A stretch of DNA of 64,000 nt from Antrihabitans stalactiti (GCF_012932915.1 NZ_VCQU01000002.1:496001-560000); one strand, 5' to 3'; shown: positions 32,657 to 43,887, counted from the first letter of the stretch. Translations and numbers: made by a program. Notes: generated from the letters alone by a model not told the origin.

Positions 32657-33904
32657 TCAGTCGCCGACGGTAATGGCTTCGGCTTCTTCGATGCTGTGCG
32701 GCGCGGGATCGTGGTCGTCGATATGCGCCAGGACTTTCCGGCCGGAGTAAAGCACGGCCACGGATGCCAGAGTGCACGCGGCGCCCACCCAGAACGGGAT
32801 GTGGATGCTGTGCTCACCGAGCTTGCCTGCGAGGTACGGCGCTGCTGCACCGCCGACGAAACGGACGAAGCTGTATGCCGCTGAAGCCGTTGACCGTTCG
32901 GCTGGCGAAGCGATCATCACTGTCTCGGTGATCAGAGTGTTGTTGACGCCGAGGAAGAGTCCGGCCGCAACGACGCCGACGATCAACACGGTCTTGTTCT
33001 CGGTGAACGCGGCCATCAGTCCGAGGTCGATTGCGAAGAGCGTCAGCGCAACTCCCATCATCGGGAGGGTGCCGTAGGCCCGCTGCAACCGAGGTGCGAG
33101 AAACACCGAGGCGATCGCGAGCATGAGACCCCAACCGAAGAAGATGAAACCGATCGAGTAGGTGCCCATGTCGAGCGGGAACGGCGTGTACGCGAGGAGC
33201 GTGAAGAAGCCGTAATTGTAGAGCAGCGCAGTGATGCCGACGGTCAGTAGACCGCGATGCCGCAATGCCAGAAATGGTGCCGCGAGCGAGGTGTGATGGG
33301 TCGGCTTGGGGCCCTCCGGCAGCATCACGATGATCAGCACGAATGCAACCGCCATCAACGCTGCAACGCCGAAGAATGGTCCACGCCAGCTGATTCCGCC
33401 TAGCACGCCGCCGACGAGTGGTCCGGTCGCGATGCCGATGCCGAGCGCGGCTTCGTAGAGGATGATCGCCTTGGCGACACCGCCGCTGGCTGCCCCAACG
33501 ATCGTGGCGAGGGCGGTGGCGATGAACAGTGCGTTGCCGAGTCCCCAGCCTGCGCGGAATCCGACGATTTCGCCGACGCTGCTCGACATCCCGGCGAGTG
33601 CCGAGAACACGATGATGATCGCGAGGCCGCCGAGCAGTGTCTTCTTCGCGCCGAAGCGGCTCGACACGACGCCGGTGATCAGCATCGCGACGCCGGTGAC
33701 CAACATGTAGCTGGTGAACAGCAGCGACACCTGCGACGGCGTGGCGTGCAGCTGCTCACCGATGGGCTTGAGAATGGGGTCGACCAGGCCGATGCCCATG
33801 AACGCGATGACGCTGGCAAAGGCGACAGCCCAGACGGCTTTCGGTTGATGCAGCAGACTAGAGGTCTCCGCGCTGGGGGAGGGCGCGGTCGTGGTGATAC
33901 TCAC
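32657..33904 (-). CDS. MFS drug-efflux-type transporter
   Basis: A 12-helix major facilitator of 415 residues in the DHA1 drug:H+ antiporter style: FMGIGLVDPILKPIGEQLHA in helix 1, SRFGAKKTLLGG as the loop 2-3 motif, and GPLVGGVLGGISWRGPFFGVAALM as the antiporter motif C region. GTG at 33904 is used because AAGAAGGG stands just upstream; the longer in-frame reading to 34186 overlaps the MarR gene antisense. Directly follows the MarR regulator gene, which probably represses it. Confidence 0.9.
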   Translation of the reverse strand: MSITTTAPSPSAETSSLLHQPKAVWAVAFASVIAFMGIGLVDPILKPIGEQLHATPSQVSLLFTSYMLVTGVAMLITGVVSSRFGAKKTLLGGLAIIIVFSALAGMSSSVGEIVGFRAGWGLGNALFIATALATIVGAASGGVAKAIILYEAALGIGIATGPLVGGVLGGISWRGPFFGVAALMAVAFVLIIVMLPEGPKPTHHTSLAAPFLALRHRGLLTVGITALLYNYGFFTLLAYTPFPLDMGTYSIGFIFFGWGLMLAIASVFLAPRLQRAYGTLPMMGVALTLFAIDLGLMAAFTENKTVLIVGVVAAGLFLGVNNTLITETVMIASPAERSTASAAYSFVRFVGGAAAPYLAGKLGEHSIHIPFWVGAACTLASVAVLYSGRKVLAHIDDHDPAPHSIEEAEAITVGD

Positions 33905-33924
33905 GAACCCTTCTTTCTCTGTTC

Positions 33925-34380
33925 TTAGTTGAGGTCTGTGGTCTTGAGGACGTCGCGAAGTTCTTGCAAACCCTCGGTGAGGCGACGGATCTGTTCTGGC
34001 TCGAGGTGTGCGAATCGGGGAGCGAGCGCGTCGCCGATCGAATTGCGCGATTCCGTCAACCATTGGCGGCCGGCGTCGTTGATCGCGACCAGCACGGCGC
34101 GGGAATCGTCGGGATCGGTCGTGCGGTCGACGAGACCTAGTGCGTGCAGCTTGCGGACGACTGCGGTGGCTGAGGGCTGACTGCACCGGTCGATTCGAGC
34201 GAATTCGCTGACCCGCAGCTCCCCGTGCTCGTCGAGCAACGAGAGAGCGCGGGTCAGCGCCTTCGGTCGGCCGTCCGCGGCAAGCGCCGTTGCCTGCCTG
34301 GTGAAACGAGCCGAACTGGTCACCAGGTCCACGATGAGGTCGCGCAGCTCTGGGCGATCAGTGGAGGAGGTCACCGACAT
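33925..34380 (-). CDS. MarR-family regulator of the MFS gene
   Basis: A 151-residue MarR protein with the winged-helix core ELRVSEFARIDRCSQPSATAVVRKLHALGLVDRTTDPDDSRAVLVAI, including the DDSR wing. It lies 20 bases upstream of the MFS gene on the same strand. A TTACATA...TATGTAA inverted repeat begins four bases from its ATG. Release by a drug or phenolic ligand is the usual family behaviour. Confidence 0.9.
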   Translation of the reverse strand: MSVTSSTDRPELRDLIVDLVTSSARFTRQATALAADGRPKALTRALSLLDEHGELRVSEFARIDRCSQPSATAVVRKLHALGLVDRTTDPDDSRAVLVAINDAGRQWLTESRNSIGDALAPRFAHLEPEQIRRLTEGLQELRDVLKTTDLN

Positions 34381-34384
34381 ATTG

Positions 34385-34409
34385 TTACATAAGCTAACTA
34401 TCTATGTAA
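34385..34409. promoter_or_regulatory. MarR operator
   Basis: Perfect seven-base arms TTACATA (34385-34391) and TATGTAA (34403-34409) are separated by 11 bases, immediately upstream of the marR ATG (34378-34380). Length and AT-richness fit a MarR dimer site. The FHA protein gene begins 28 bases to the right, so the site may affect both directions. Confidence 0.7.
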
Positions 34410-34437
34410 ACCCGCTGATTCGCATGGGGCTCGGCTT

Positions 34438-35373
34438 ATGATGACGACCGTGCAGCAAAGGCCGTTCACAGTTGGAATTTCCCCAGGCGATGGCTTGATC
34501 GCACGCTTCGGCGACGTGATTGTGTACGCCCTCGGCGCCGACGAGCCGGTGGCTCAGTTGCTTGCAGCGGTGGATGCAGCCGCGCGCGTCCAGTACCCGG
34601 GGGCCGGGCTGCCTGAGTTTCTCGCGCCTATCGCTTACGGCGCGGCGCTCGGAGTGAAGTTCGGGGTGGTCGCGCCGACCGCCGACGGCAATCTGATCCT
34701 GCTCGCCGGCTCGGTGAGCGCCGAGATCCGCACGCGCAGCGGCGAACGACGCCTGTCCGGCGTCGACGGTCAGCGGTTCGTCACCGAAGCGGTGCCCGAA
34801 CTCGCCCTCTCGATCGGCATCAGAGACGCTAACCGCCCTGGGCAACAGGCGCGGCCCAACACCGACCTCCGAGCGGGAATCGTGCCCGGCGGCGGCTTTG
34901 CGATCGTCCACGCGGAAGCCGTGGTCGAACCGCCGCGTCACATGGAAACTGTTGCGACAGTTCCGATCCCAACGGAGCAGGAAACCGTGGCCGCATTGCG
35001 AACCCCGGTCGAGACGGCGTTGTCGGCACCGGCGGTCAGCGTGCTGTCGACGAAGGACGGCGCCACCTATCCGTTGGACCGTCCGTACGTCATCGGGCGT
35101 GCGCCGCTGTCGGACGAGGCCGTGTCGAACGCGTTGGCGTCACCGATCGTCGTCGAATACGACCCTTATATTTCGCGCGTGCATGCCTACGTCACGGTGA
35201 ACCGCGATGGCGTGTTCGTGCGCGACGCAGGTACCGCCGCAGGCACGTTCATCGCGGAGCTCGGCGCCGAGGAGTGGACTCAGGTCGGCACGACACCCAC
35301 ACGCCTGGATCCAGGGTCGACCTTGCGGATCGGCGACTGGGTCGTCACTCACCTAGTGGGTGGCGCGCGCTGA
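34438..35373 (+). CDS. FHA-domain protein
   Basis: A 311-residue soluble protein. The C-terminal FHA domain (about 205-305) carries YVIGRAPL, SPIVVEYDPYISRVHAYV and a DAGTAAGTFI segment that stands in for the usual RNGT loop. The N-terminal half (1-150) has an unassigned alpha/beta pattern (ISPGDGLIARFGDVIVYALG) that may be PP2C-like. FHA domains bind phospho-Thr, so it is a likely reader for one of the kinases nearby. It is convergent with the FHA/iron-sulfur fusion, overlapping its end by 21 bases. Confidence 0.82.
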   Translation: MMTTVQQRPFTVGISPGDGLIARFGDVIVYALGADEPVAQLLAAVDAAARVQYPGAGLPEFLAPIAYGAALGVKFGVVAPTADGNLILLAGSVSAEIRTRSGERRLSGVDGQRFVTEAVPELALSIGIRDANRPGQQARPNTDLRAGIVPGGGFAIVHAEAVVEPPRHMETVATVPIPTEQETVAALRTPVETALSAPAVSVLSTKDGATYPLDRPYVIGRAPLSDEAVSNALASPIVVEYDPYISRVHAYVTVNRDGVFVRDAGTAAGTFIAELGAEEWTQVGTTPTRLDPGSTLRIGDWVVTHLVGGAR

Positions 35374-38300
35374 CTTCTCGGCCGTCAATCCGCTCCAATC
35401 GCCCGCACGCAGCGCAGGCAGCGCGCTCGGACCGACCTGGAACCGTCCCTTGACAGCTTTCTGTGCAGCTGTGACGTCGGCCGGATGGTGGCCGAGAACC
35501 GTAGCGCCGACGACTCGACCCCGTGACAACACGAGACGACGGTAGGACATGCGCGCCGGGCGGTCGATGACGATGACGTCGTCGGTCGCAGACGGTGTGA
35601 CCTTGCCGATCGAGAACAGTTCGAGGTCAACGCCTTTGAGTATCGTCGCGGGAGTCTCGGCGGTCAGCGTCATGTCACCGCCGAGTGCGTTCACGGCAGC
35701 CGCTTCTGCCTGTTCGACCGCGACCGGCCACAGCCCCCAGACCGCTCCCTGGTGTTCGGCGACGTCGCCTGCGGCATAGACCCAACGTGTACGCGTCCGC
35801 ATCCGATCATCGACGAGGACGCCCTTTCCGACTGCAATCCCCGCATCGCGAGCGAGGTCGACGTTGGGTTTCACCCCGATAGCTGTCAGGAACACGTCAC
35901 AAGGTAGCTCTCGTCCGTCTTTCAAAATTGCGGCGGTGACAGCGGGTGCGCCCTCGACTCGGTCCGTCTCGGCACGAGTGAGCAGTTCGATGCCTACGTT
36001 CTTGAAATGCTGTGCGACGAACTCCGAACAGCGAGCGTCGATCTGCTTGCTGAGCAATCGGTCGCCACGTTCGAGGACTGTGACCTGCAAGCCCAGCAGG
36101 TGCAGTGAGTAGGCGGCTTCGAGGCCGAGCAGTCCGCCGCCGGCGACGACCGCTCGACGACACCCGTACTGCTGAACGTAGGCGCGCACTCGCATCGCGT
36201 CGCCCGCTTCGCGCAGGACGAAGCTGCCCGCACGATCCAGACCTGGCGTAGGCGGAATCATCGGGCTCGAACCCATGGCGAGAATCAGGCGGTCGTACGG
36301 CAGGGCCTCGCCGGTACCGAGCAGAACGTGCTGCGAGGGGACGTCGATGCGCTTGGCCATCGTGTTCAACCAGGCATGCACCCCGTGCTCGTCGTACCAC
36401 TGCTCGGACAACAAATAGAGGCCCTGCATCGCCGATCGACCGTAGATCAAGCGAGAGATGCCCATCCGGTTGTAGAGCGCGTGCGACTCGCGGCCGACCA
36501 GGTGGATTTCGCAGTCCGGGTGACCGCGGCGGACGAAATCGGCGGCAGTGACCGCGGCAATGCCCCCGCCTATGATCACGACGCTCACGATCGATCGGTC
36601 GAATCGTGTTGGCTTGGAGCCAGATCCGTCACCGGGTTCCGGTGTCAGCGACATCGTGACCGTGCCTGACGAGATCCGCGCACAACATGCCATACGTGTG
36701 TTCTCGCCGTGCCCGAGACGTCGCAGCGTATTCAGCTCATCCTGCTCGGGGGCCGACAGGCACGACACGCCGTCCAAGACCGCGACCGGGTCGGCGCCGC
36801 AGACGCCCATGCGGCAACCTGCCTCGATCGGCTGCTTGTTCTTCTCGGCTATCTCGAGCAAGCTCGTTCCCACCTCGGCCGGGACGGGAGTGCCGTTGGT
36901 GCCGAACTGAACTCGGGCTGCTGGTTCCGTGGAAGCCGCCGTGACCGGCTCGAGCGGCAGCAGCCGGACCGGGTCGGACCGCTTACCCGACGTCCACGCG
37001 AACTGCAGTTCGCTGACCCTGGTCCGGGCAATCCAAATCAGCGTCACCAGCAGGACGGCCGCGCTGATCAGCCACCGTAACCACGGCAGGTCGATTCCAG
37101 TGATTTCGTTCAGCGACGACACCACGACCGGCCCCACGAACCAGTAGAAGATATTGAGCGCGGCGGCGGCGTAGCCAACCGCCACCATCGGCGGACTCAG
37201 CGGCGAGACGGCCTCGACAGCGAAATAGACGCCGACACTGACGAGGACGAATAGTGCCAGCACGCCGTACTTTCCGAGCATTTCCAGGTCCGGCTGGTTG
37301 ACCGCAGTGAAGAATCCGAGGATGAAACCAGGAAGTGCGGCGACGAACAGCTTGCGCTGAGCGGTCCAGCCGCGGTCGTCGTCGACCAGGTCCGCTTGGT
37401 ATGCCGCGCGTGGCTTGAAGTCGTAGCAGTTCTTCGCGCAACCCACACAGGACGGGCAGTGACTGTTCGGCACGGTGATGAAGGGCGTCTGTCCATACGC
37501 GCGCTGCAGGGGAAACAGCGGGCAGATGCTGCTGCACCAGCCGCTCTTGCCTTTGAAGACATAGCCGCCGGTGAAGGCGACCGCCGCAACGAGGGCAAGA
37601 ACGACGCCGGTCGCTGCTGCGCTTTGGTCGAGGCCGGCGAGGCGAGATCCGGCTATGCCGAAGAACAGAGCCATCGCGACGAGGTAGCCACGGTTGCGTA
37701 GCCAGTCCGGCGGATTCAGGGCGCGTCCGAAACCGAACACACGCGGTATCTGGTTGGTCGCGGCGAGCGGACAGATGTTGCGCCACAACCCCGGTGCGAT
37801 GAGGAAGAGCGCCGGCAGCACCGGAACGATGACGCCGAAGAAGATAAACAGTCCTGCCGCGGGGCGGACGAACAGCAACACGATCACGCCCAGGAAGCAC
37901 GCGATACTGACCGCGCGGGCTGCTTGCCAGACGCGAAGCGGAATCTTTTTCGGCAAATCGGTGTACGCCGGAAAAAGATCGCGTTCGCCGGTCGGGTCGA
38001 TGCCGAGCAGACGTTCGGCAAGAGCAACTCCGCGGGAAGGCTGGACCTCGGCACGAGGCGGCGGCGGAGGAGCGGCGATCCTGATGCCGAGCCGAGTCGA
38101 ATCATGGTCGGGCGCCGGCTCCGACGGTTTTTCTGCCCCGCGACCGGCAGGCATGGAGACGACGATGATTTCGGTGCGGCCGAGCCGCAGCACATCGCCC
38201 AACGACAGTGCGGCGCGTCCCGTCAGCGGCAGACCGTTCAGCATCGTGCCGTTTCGGCTACCGAGGTCGACGACGGACAACGCAGTCGGACTCGGCACGA

Positions 38301-38445
38301 TGCGCAAATGCTCGCGCGACACCTCGGTATCTGCGAGATTTTCACCGGCGCAATCTCGGCCGAACGCGACGGGCGCACTCAATACAACCCGGCGCGGACG
38401 GCGGCCCCATTCGCGAATTTCGACGACAGGCTTGGCGGGGTCCAT
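35353..38445 (-). CDS. FHA / membrane Fe-S / [2Fe-2S] / FAD-oxidoreductase fusion
   Basis: A 1030-residue protein with four parts. (1) An FHA domain (1-100; [27 protein letters not shown]). (2) A membrane region (about 170-475, some eight helices) with NapH/NosR-like cysteines: [15 protein letters not shown] and a classical [11 protein letters not shown] 4Fe-4S site at 330-340. (3) A ferredoxin-like domain (about 510-600) with Cys544, Cys549, Asp552 in place of the third Cys, Cys562 and Cys587/588. (4) A pyridine-nucleotide-disulfide-type FAD/NAD domain (620-1000; [32 protein letters not shown]). It looks like a phospho-controlled membrane electron-transfer enzyme. It diverges from the TPR-kinase gene. 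Confidence 0.85.
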   Translation of the reverse strand: MDPAKPVVEIREWGRRPRRVVLSAPVAFGRDCAGENLADTEVSREHLRIVPSPTALSVVDLGSRNGTMLNGLPLTGRAALSLGDVLRLGRTEIIVVSMPAGRGAEKPSEPAPDHDSTRLGIRIAAPPPPPRAEVQPSRGVALAERLLGIDPTGERDLFPAYTDLPKKIPLRVWQAARAVSIACFLGVIVLLFVRPAAGLFIFFGVIVPVLPALFLIAPGLWRNICPLAATNQIPRVFGFGRALNPPDWLRNRGYLVAMALFFGIAGSRLAGLDQSAAATGVVLALVAAVAFTGGYVFKGKSGWCSSICPLFPLQRAYGQTPFITVPNSHCPSCVGCAKNCYDFKPRAAYQADLVDDDRGWTAQRKLFVAALPGFILGFFTAVNQPDLEMLGKYGVLALFVLVSVGVYFAVEAVSPLSPPMVAVGYAAAALNIFYWFVGPVVVSSLNEITGIDLPWLRWLISAAVLLVTLIWIARTRVSELQFAWTSGKRSDPVRLLPLEPVTAASTEPAARVQFGTNGTPVPAEVGTSLLEIAEKNKQPIEAGCRMGVCGADPVAVLDGVSCLSAPEQDELNTLRRLGHGENTRMACCARISSGTVTMSLTPEPGDGSGSKPTRFDRSIVSVVIIGGGIAAVTAADFVRRGHPDCEIHLVGRESHALYNRMGISRLIYGRSAMQGLYLLSEQWYDEHGVHAWLNTMAKRIDVPSQHVLLGTGEALPYDRLILAMGSSPMIPPTPGLDRAGSFVLREAGDAMRVRAYVQQYGCRRAVVAGGGLLGLEAAYSLHLLGLQVTVLERGDRLLSKQIDARCSEFVAQHFKNVGIELLTRAETDRVEGAPAVTAAILKDGRELPCDVFLTAIGVKPNVDLARDAGIAVGKGVLVDDRMRTRTRWVYAAGDVAEHQGAVWGLWPVAVEQAEAAAVNALGGDMTLTAETPATILKGVDLELFSIGKVTPSATDDVIVIDRPARMSYRRLVLSRGRVVGATVLGHHPADVTAAQKAVKGRFQVGPSALPALRAGDWSGLTAEKSARATH

Positions 38446-38576
38446 TGCGGCGCTCGCTCTCTCACGCTCGGATGCGCGCTAATCGTACGCGCGACAGGCC
38501 CATTAGACGCGGCAGAAAGCAGAGGATTCGGTACGCTTCGTGGGAGGTCGCATCGCGTCAGCGGGGTGTGGTGGTA

Positions 38577-41500
38577 ATGGATTCCGATGTCGAGCGTGGT
38601 CGTGCCGCGCACCGCGGCCGCGACTGGGGCGAAGCCTACGACTCGCTGCGCCGCGCCGACGCCGACGCACCACTCGACCTCGAGAATCTGCAGGCGTTTG
38701 CGGAAGCTGCCTATTTCACCGGCCGAGTAGACGAGTGTCTCGAGGCGCGGACTCGCATCTACCGGCGGCAGATCTCAATCGGAAAAACGGTCGAGGCCGC
38801 GCTGACCGCATATCTGGTTCACACTGTCTTGTTGCTGCGCGGAGATCATTCGGCAGCGGCGGGATGGTTGTCTCGCGCCCGCCGGATTCTCGAACACGAG
38901 CCGGAATGCGTCGTGCACGGCTACGTTCTCCTGGCCGACGCCGAAGGTCGTTATTACGCAGGGAACATCGTCGAATCGCTGGAAGCGGCGCGGGCGGTGA
39001 CCGAGATCGGCGACCGGTTCACTGACCCCGACCTCATCAATGTCGGACTGCACCAGACGGGACGCGCGATGGTCGCGCTCGGCGACGTCGACGCAGGTTT
39101 GGCGTTGATCGATGAAGCGATGGTCGGCGTGCTCGCGGGCGATGTGCACGATCCGATATATCGAGCCTGGATCTATTGCAGCTCGATCTACGTCTGTGAG
39201 GACGTGTCCGATTTCGTCCGAGCCAAGCAGTGGACCTCGGAATTCGAGCGGTGGTGCGAAAGCCAAGACGGAGCGACTGCCGTATCCGGCTCGTGCCGAG
39301 TGCACCGGTCACGGATCCTGCGGGTCCACGGTTCGTGGTCGGATGCCGAACGTGAAGCGCGTCAGGCGTGCGCCGAGCAGAATGGCACGATCGCGATGGA
39401 CACCGGCAACGGCTGGTATCAAATCGGGGAAGTGCGCCGTCTGGTCGGCGATCTGGCCGCGGCCGATGCGGCATACGCACGTGCCGCGGGGTACGGCTTC
39501 GATGTGCAGCCCGGTCTCGGTCTGTTGCGCGCCGCGCAAGGCAACGGTGCTGCCGCAGTCGCAGGAGTCTCGCGGGCGCTGGCCGAACAGGCCAAGAACG
39601 ACATTGCCCGCGCGAAACTCCTTCCAGCACAAGTCGAAATCGCGATTGGAGCAGGTGACCTCGAACGTGCTCGCTCCGCGGCGGCCGACCTGACCACCCT
39701 TGCCGCAGACGGCCCACCTGCGGTGCGAGCTGCCGCCGCGCATGCCGCAGGCGCTGTCAGCCTCGCCGACGGACACGCCGCCGACGCATTGGCGCCGTTG
39801 CGGACCGCTGCACAAATCTGGGCAGAATTGGACCTCCCTTACGAGTGCGCCCGAAGTCGGCAACTGATCGGCGCTGCCTGTCGTGAAATCGGTGACGAGG
39901 ACACCGCGATGCAGGAATGGGAGGCATGCCGCACGGTGTTCGCAGAGCTGGGAGCCGTCCCTGATCTGAAAGAAATCGAGAACCTAGGTTGTACACTTTC
40001 GCGCATGCCGCAGCCGGAACCCGGGTCCGAATTCGCAGGGTTCACGATCGTGCGCAAGCTCGGCTCCGGCGGGATGGGCGAAGTCTATTTGGTCGAACAC
40101 CCTCGTTTGCCCCGCCGCGAAGCACTCAAGATCCTGCCTGCGACGCTGACCGCGGATAACGAGTATCGGCAACGGTTCATCCGCGAAGCAGAGCTCGCCG
40201 CCACAATCTGGCATCCGCACGTCGTGGCAGTGCACGACCGGGGCGAGTTCGAGGGTCAACTGTGGATCACGATGGACTACGTCGAAGGCACCGATGCCGC
40301 GGTGCTGTTGCGATCTCGGTACCCCGCCGGTCTGCCGCCAGAATTCGTTTCGGAGATCGTCACCGGGGTCGCCGATGCGCTCGACCATGCGCACGAACGC
40401 GGACTGCTGCATCGTGACGTCAAACCCGCCAACATCCTGCTCACCGAATCAGCTCCCGAATCGACCAAGCGTCGTCGAATCCTGTTGTCCGACTTCGGTA
40501 TTGCTCGCAGAATGGACGACGCCAACGGGCTGACCGCCACCAACATGACCGTGGGTTCGATTGCGTACGCCGCACCGGAGCAGCTGATGGGACGGACGCT
40601 CGACGGGCAGGCCGATCAGTACGCCTTGGCGACTACGGCGTTTCACCTGCTCACCGGCAAGCCGCCGTTCGACAACTCGAATGCGGCCGTCATCATCAGC
40701 AGCCACCTGACGTCGCCACCGCCGACGATGGGCGAACGCAGGCCCGATTTGGCTGCGCTCGATGCGGTGATCTCCAAGGGCATGGCGAAAAAACCTGGCG
40801 ACAGATACCCGTCGTGCACGGACTTTGCTCAGGCGCTCGCTGCGGCTGTCGAAGCGCAGCCGCGAACAGATCACGAGACGTTGATCGCTCCCGCCGCTGC
40901 TCGCGTGCGCCCGCCGGTGCAGACCTTCGCTCCGCCGGTGGCGGCACCGCCGCCAAAGAGTCGACGGAACTGGCTGATTGCCGGCATCGCGGCAGCGGTC
41001 GCGGTTGCGATCGCGGTGACCGCCGGGATCTTGCTTACCCGCGGGTCGTCGGACTCGGGATCCAACAAGGATGCCGGATCGGCAAACGGCACCAGCGCGG
41101 CTGCGCCGCCAACGGCCGCCGTCGATTCGGCATTGGTCCAGCCCGGCAGGGTTTCGAGTCTGCTGATTCCAGCGCAGCAGCTTTCCGCCATAACCGGCCA
41201 CACACTGGAGAGTGCGTCGAGCGCGTCGACGGTCCTGGACGCGGCCTCCGAATTTCCTACCCGCCCCGAATGCGCGAGCGCTATCTATCCGCTCGAAAAG
41301 TATGCGTACGGCAACGCAGGTCATACCGCTGCGCAACAGAACATTTCGCAGACAGCGGAATCGGCGGCGTACTTCCTGGTCGACCAGTCCGTTGCAAGTT
41401 TTCCCTCGGCCGCGGCGGCCACCAAATTCCTCGACACGTCGAAACAGCAATGGCAAGCGTGTACGGGTGCGCCCGTCGTTTTCGCAAACCAGGGCGGCAC

Positions 41501-41708
41501 CAACACGGTCGCGACGCTCGCCAACGTTTCCACCAACGGCAACACGATCACGCAGAACCGGACGGTCGAGGGTGGCGGCTATACCTGCCAGCACAGCATG
41601 GGCGTGTGGTCCAACGTCGTCGCGGAGGCTGTTGCCTGCGGCGAAGGGGACATCACCGGAAAATCCGAGGCCGTCGTTGCCGCAATTCTCTCCAAAGCTC
41701 AGGCGTGA
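38577..41708 (+). CDS. TPR - Ser/Thr kinase - membrane helix - PknH-like sensor
   Basis: A 1043-residue protein. Residues 1-476 form helical TPR-like repeats; 477-760 a Ser/Thr kinase (GSGGMG, Lys518, HRDVKPAN from 612, DFG at 639, APE); 762-797 a Pro/Ala-rich juxtamembrane segment; 799-821 a membrane helix; 826-1043 an extracytoplasmic domain with spaced cysteines like the PknH sensor. Actinobacterial kinases normally begin with the kinase, so the TPR block is unusual. An internal in-frame ATG at 40005 lies exactly at a normal kinase start and could give a second product. GTGs at 38568 and 38571 are alternative starts. It overlaps the beta-lactamase-like gene in GTGA. Confidence 0.87.
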   Translation: MDSDVERGRAAHRGRDWGEAYDSLRRADADAPLDLENLQAFAEAAYFTGRVDECLEARTRIYRRQISIGKTVEAALTAYLVHTVLLLRGDHSAAAGWLSRARRILEHEPECVVHGYVLLADAEGRYYAGNIVESLEAARAVTEIGDRFTDPDLINVGLHQTGRAMVALGDVDAGLALIDEAMVGVLAGDVHDPIYRAWIYCSSIYVCEDVSDFVRAKQWTSEFERWCESQDGATAVSGSCRVHRSRILRVHGSWSDAEREARQACAEQNGTIAMDTGNGWYQIGEVRRLVGDLAAADAAYARAAGYGFDVQPGLGLLRAAQGNGAAAVAGVSRALAEQAKNDIARAKLLPAQVEIAIGAGDLERARSAAADLTTLAADGPPAVRAAAAHAAGAVSLADGHAADALAPLRTAAQIWAELDLPYECARSRQLIGAACREIGDEDTAMQEWEACRTVFAELGAVPDLKEIENLGCTLSRMPQPEPGSEFAGFTIVRKLGSGGMGEVYLVEHPRLPRREALKILPATLTADNEYRQRFIREAELAATIWHPHVVAVHDRGEFEGQLWITMDYVEGTDAAVLLRSRYPAGLPPEFVSEIVTGVADALDHAHERGLLHRDVKPANILLTESAPESTKRRRILLSDFGIARRMDDANGLTATNMTVGSIAYAAPEQLMGRTLDGQADQYALATTAFHLLTGKPPFDNSNAAVIISSHLTSPPPTMGERRPDLAALDAVISKGMAKKPGDRYPSCTDFAQALAAAVEAQPRTDHETLIAPAAARVRPPVQTFAPPVAAPPPKSRRNWLIAGIAAAVAVAIAVTAGILLTRGSSDSGSNKDAGSANGTSAAAPPTAAVDSALVQPGRVSSLLIPAQQLSAITGHTLESASSASTVLDAASEFPTRPECASAIYPLEKYAYGNAGHTAAQQNISQTAESAAYFLVDQSVASFPSAAAATKFLDTSKQQWQACTGAPVVFANQGGTNTVATLANVSTNGNTITQNRTVEGGGYTCQHSMGVWSNVVAEAVACGEGDITGKSEAVVAAILSKAQA

Positions 41709-42871
41709 GGGGCGCATTGAGATCGGTCGCAGCGATCGTGGTGGCCATGGCCATCGTGTTCGTCACGTCCTGCTCGGCAAAAACGCCGCCGGGTCCGCAA
41801 AGTCCGCTCCTTGCCGCGGTCGATGCTGCCGTCAAGCCGCTCCTCGACGACTACGGCGTACCCGGTGTTGCGGTCGGTGTGATCGCAGGTGGACGCCAGT
41901 ATTTCTTCGTCTACGGCTATGCTGACGAAAGCGATTCCACGAAGGTCACGGCGGAGACGATCTTCGAGATCGGTTCTGTCAGCGAGACATTCACCGCGAC
42001 GCTCGCCGGGTACGCGCAGGCCATGGGTCGCCTTTCGTTGAACGATCATCCGGGGGAGTACGTGCCTGCGCTGCGTGGCAGCGGCGTCGACGCGGCCACG
42101 TTGATAAACCTCGGCACGAACACCGCGGGTGGGTTGCCGGCCCAGATTCCCGACTCGGTCACCGACTCCACCCTGATCTCGTACTTCGAGGATTGGACGC
42201 CGACCGCGGAGCCCGGCGAGCAGTGGCAAAATTCGAACCCCAGCATCGGACTGCTCGGATATTTGACGGGCAAAGCCATGAAGAAGAACTTCGCCGATAC
42301 CGCTACCTCTGACCTTCTCCCCAAACTCGGTCTGCGGCACACCTTTTACAACGTGCCCGAAGAGTTGGACGGCAACTACGCCTGGGGGTACGACAAAGAC
42401 CATCAACGGGTGCGCGTCAACCCCGGCGTGCTCGACTCGGAGACATACGGCGTCAAGTCGACAGTCGGCGACATGCTCGATTTCGTGCAGGCAAACATCG
42501 ATCCCGGTCATCTGGATCCCGCGGTGAAGGAAGCTGTCGAGGCAACTCATACGGGCTACTACCAGGTCGGCGACATGGTCCAGGGGCTCGGCTGGGAGCA
42601 GTACCCGTACCCGGTCTCACTGGATCAACTGCAAGCCGGCACGTCGACGGCCACGATTACCGAGCCGAACCCCACCACACCCGCCGGGCCGCCGTCGTCG
42701 TCGACATTCTTCGACATGACAGGCACGACGAATGGGTTCAGCTCTATCGCGGCTTTCGTGCCCGACCAGCGAATCGGGCTCGTGATGCTCTCGAACAAGA
42801 ACTTCCCCACCGATGCCCAGGTCACCGCTGCCCACGCGATCTTCGACTACCTGTCCACACACGGGAACTGA
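41705..42871 (+). CDS. Class C beta-lactamase-like lipoprotein with all catalytic motifs altered
   Basis: A 388-residue exported protein with a lipobox-like VTSC (Cys23) and an end-to-end AmpC fold: [52 protein letters not shown] and [12 protein letters not shown]. The Ser-x-x-Lys motif reads SVSE (Ser91, Glu94); the Tyr-x-Asn motif reads Asn176-Ser-Asn178; the Lys-Thr-Gly motif reads Met338-Thr-Gly. Loss of all three argues for a non-catalytic binding protein. It starts with GTG at 41705 in the stop of the PknH-like kinase gene, so it may act as that kinase's surface partner. Confidence 0.88.
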   Translation: MRGALRSVAAIVVAMAIVFVTSCSAKTPPGPQSPLLAAVDAAVKPLLDDYGVPGVAVGVIAGGRQYFFVYGYADESDSTKVTAETIFEIGSVSETFTATLAGYAQAMGRLSLNDHPGEYVPALRGSGVDAATLINLGTNTAGGLPAQIPDSVTDSTLISYFEDWTPTAEPGEQWQNSNPSIGLLGYLTGKAMKKNFADTATSDLLPKLGLRHTFYNVPEELDGNYAWGYDKDHQRVRVNPGVLDSETYGVKSTVGDMLDFVQANIDPGHLDPAVKEAVEATHTGYYQVGDMVQGLGWEQYPYPVSLDQLQAGTSTATITEPNPTTPAGPPSSSTFFDMTGTTNGFSSIAAFVPDQRIGLVMLSNKNFPTDAQVTAAHAIFDYLSTHGN

Positions 42872-42882
42872 GAACGAATAGG

Positions 42883-43878
42883 TCAGTCCGCGAGTACATC
42901 CGGGAATCCGAATATCGCGACGAGCCTCGAATCGTGGAACTTGACGACGCGCGAGATGCCGGTAGCGGTCGCCGCCAGCACCACAGTCCCGTCGGCTCGC
43001 AGATTGCCGGCGACGTCCCGGTGGTAGACGACGGCGGCGGGTTGACCGTTGGCGGTGGTGGGGATCATCCGCCAGTCGCCCGGCGTACCGAACACGTAAG
43101 TGTCGAGCATGTGGATGCACATCGCACGTCCCGCCTGCCATTCGCGGAATGGCGTCGCTTCCAGCGTGGCGTCCGTCCGCAGTACCTGCTCCAGCATGGC
43201 GGCGTCCGAGCTCTCGAACGCCGCGATGTAGCCGTCCAGCAGCGCGCGTGCCCGTGGATCGACTGGCTCCAGCAGCGTCTCGGTTTGTGGATCCAACTTG
43301 TCGAGCCGGGCGCGGGCGCGCTGCAGACCGCTCTTGACCGCTGCCGTTGTGGTGTCGAGGATCTCTGCGGTTTCGGCCGCTGAAAACGCCAGGACGTCGC
43401 GCAAGATGAGGATCGTGCGCTGCCGAGCGGGCAGGTGCTGCAGACTCGCGATGAGTGCGAGCCGCAGCGACTCACGTGCGACCACGACGGTGGCAGGATC
43501 GTGGTCGCCCGGTGCGATCAACCGATCCGGCAGCGGTTGCAGCCACGAGACCTCGCTCGGCGCAACGGGACTCGGTGGACGGTCGGATCTGTCTTGCGGG
43601 CGAGTCAAGCCCGATGGCAACACCCGAATCCGCCGCGACTCCATCGCCGTCAGGCAAACGTTCGTGGCGATCTTGTACAGCCATGTCCGAACCGACGCGC
43701 GCCCCTCGAAAGCGGCGTAGGACCGCCACGCCCGCAAATAGGTGTCTTGCACCAGGTCCTCTGCGTCGTGCGCGGAGCCGACCAAGCGGTAACAGTGCGC
43801 TAAAAGCTCCCGGCGGAAGCGCTCGGTCTCGGCGGCGAAGCGGTCTTGGTCGGGTGCCGCCCGCAAGTCCGACGTCAT
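42883..43878 (-). CDS. ECF sigma factor with C-terminal SnoaL-like domain (SigG/SigJ type)
   Basis: A 331-residue sigma-70 family factor: region 2 (AHCYRLVGSAHDAEDLVQDTYLRAW), region 4 (LPARQRTILILRDVLAFSAAETAEILDTTTAAVKSGLQRAR), and a long C-terminal SnoaL/NTF2-like domain (about 205-331). In this ECF class the C-terminal domain modulates activity in place of a separate anti-sigma factor, and no anti-sigma gene lies beside it. Resembles SigG of mycobacteria. It is convergent with the beta-lactamase-like gene with an 11-base gap. Confidence 0.9.
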   Translation of the reverse strand: MTSDLRAAPDQDRFAAETERFRRELLAHCYRLVGSAHDAEDLVQDTYLRAWRSYAAFEGRASVRTWLYKIATNVCLTAMESRRIRVLPSGLTRPQDRSDRPPSPVAPSEVSWLQPLPDRLIAPGDHDPATVVVARESLRLALIASLQHLPARQRTILILRDVLAFSAAETAEILDTTTAAVKSGLQRARARLDKLDPQTETLLEPVDPRARALLDGYIAAFESSDAAMLEQVLRTDATLEATPFREWQAGRAMCIHMLDTYVFGTPGDWRMIPTTANGQPAAVVYHRDVAGNLRADGTVVLAATATGISRVVKFHDSRLVAIFGFPDVLAD

Positions 43879-43887
43879 GGAGAGAGC

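Noticed and set aside
38208-38576. Upstream extension of the TPR-kinase reading
   Set aside because: It covers the start of the divergent FHA/Fe-S gene and is Arg-rich. ATG at 38577 begins the helical repeats.
41705-42871. Functional class C beta-lactamase resistance gene
   Set aside because: All three catalytic motifs are altered (SVSE, NSN, MTG), so resistance by hydrolysis is unlikely.
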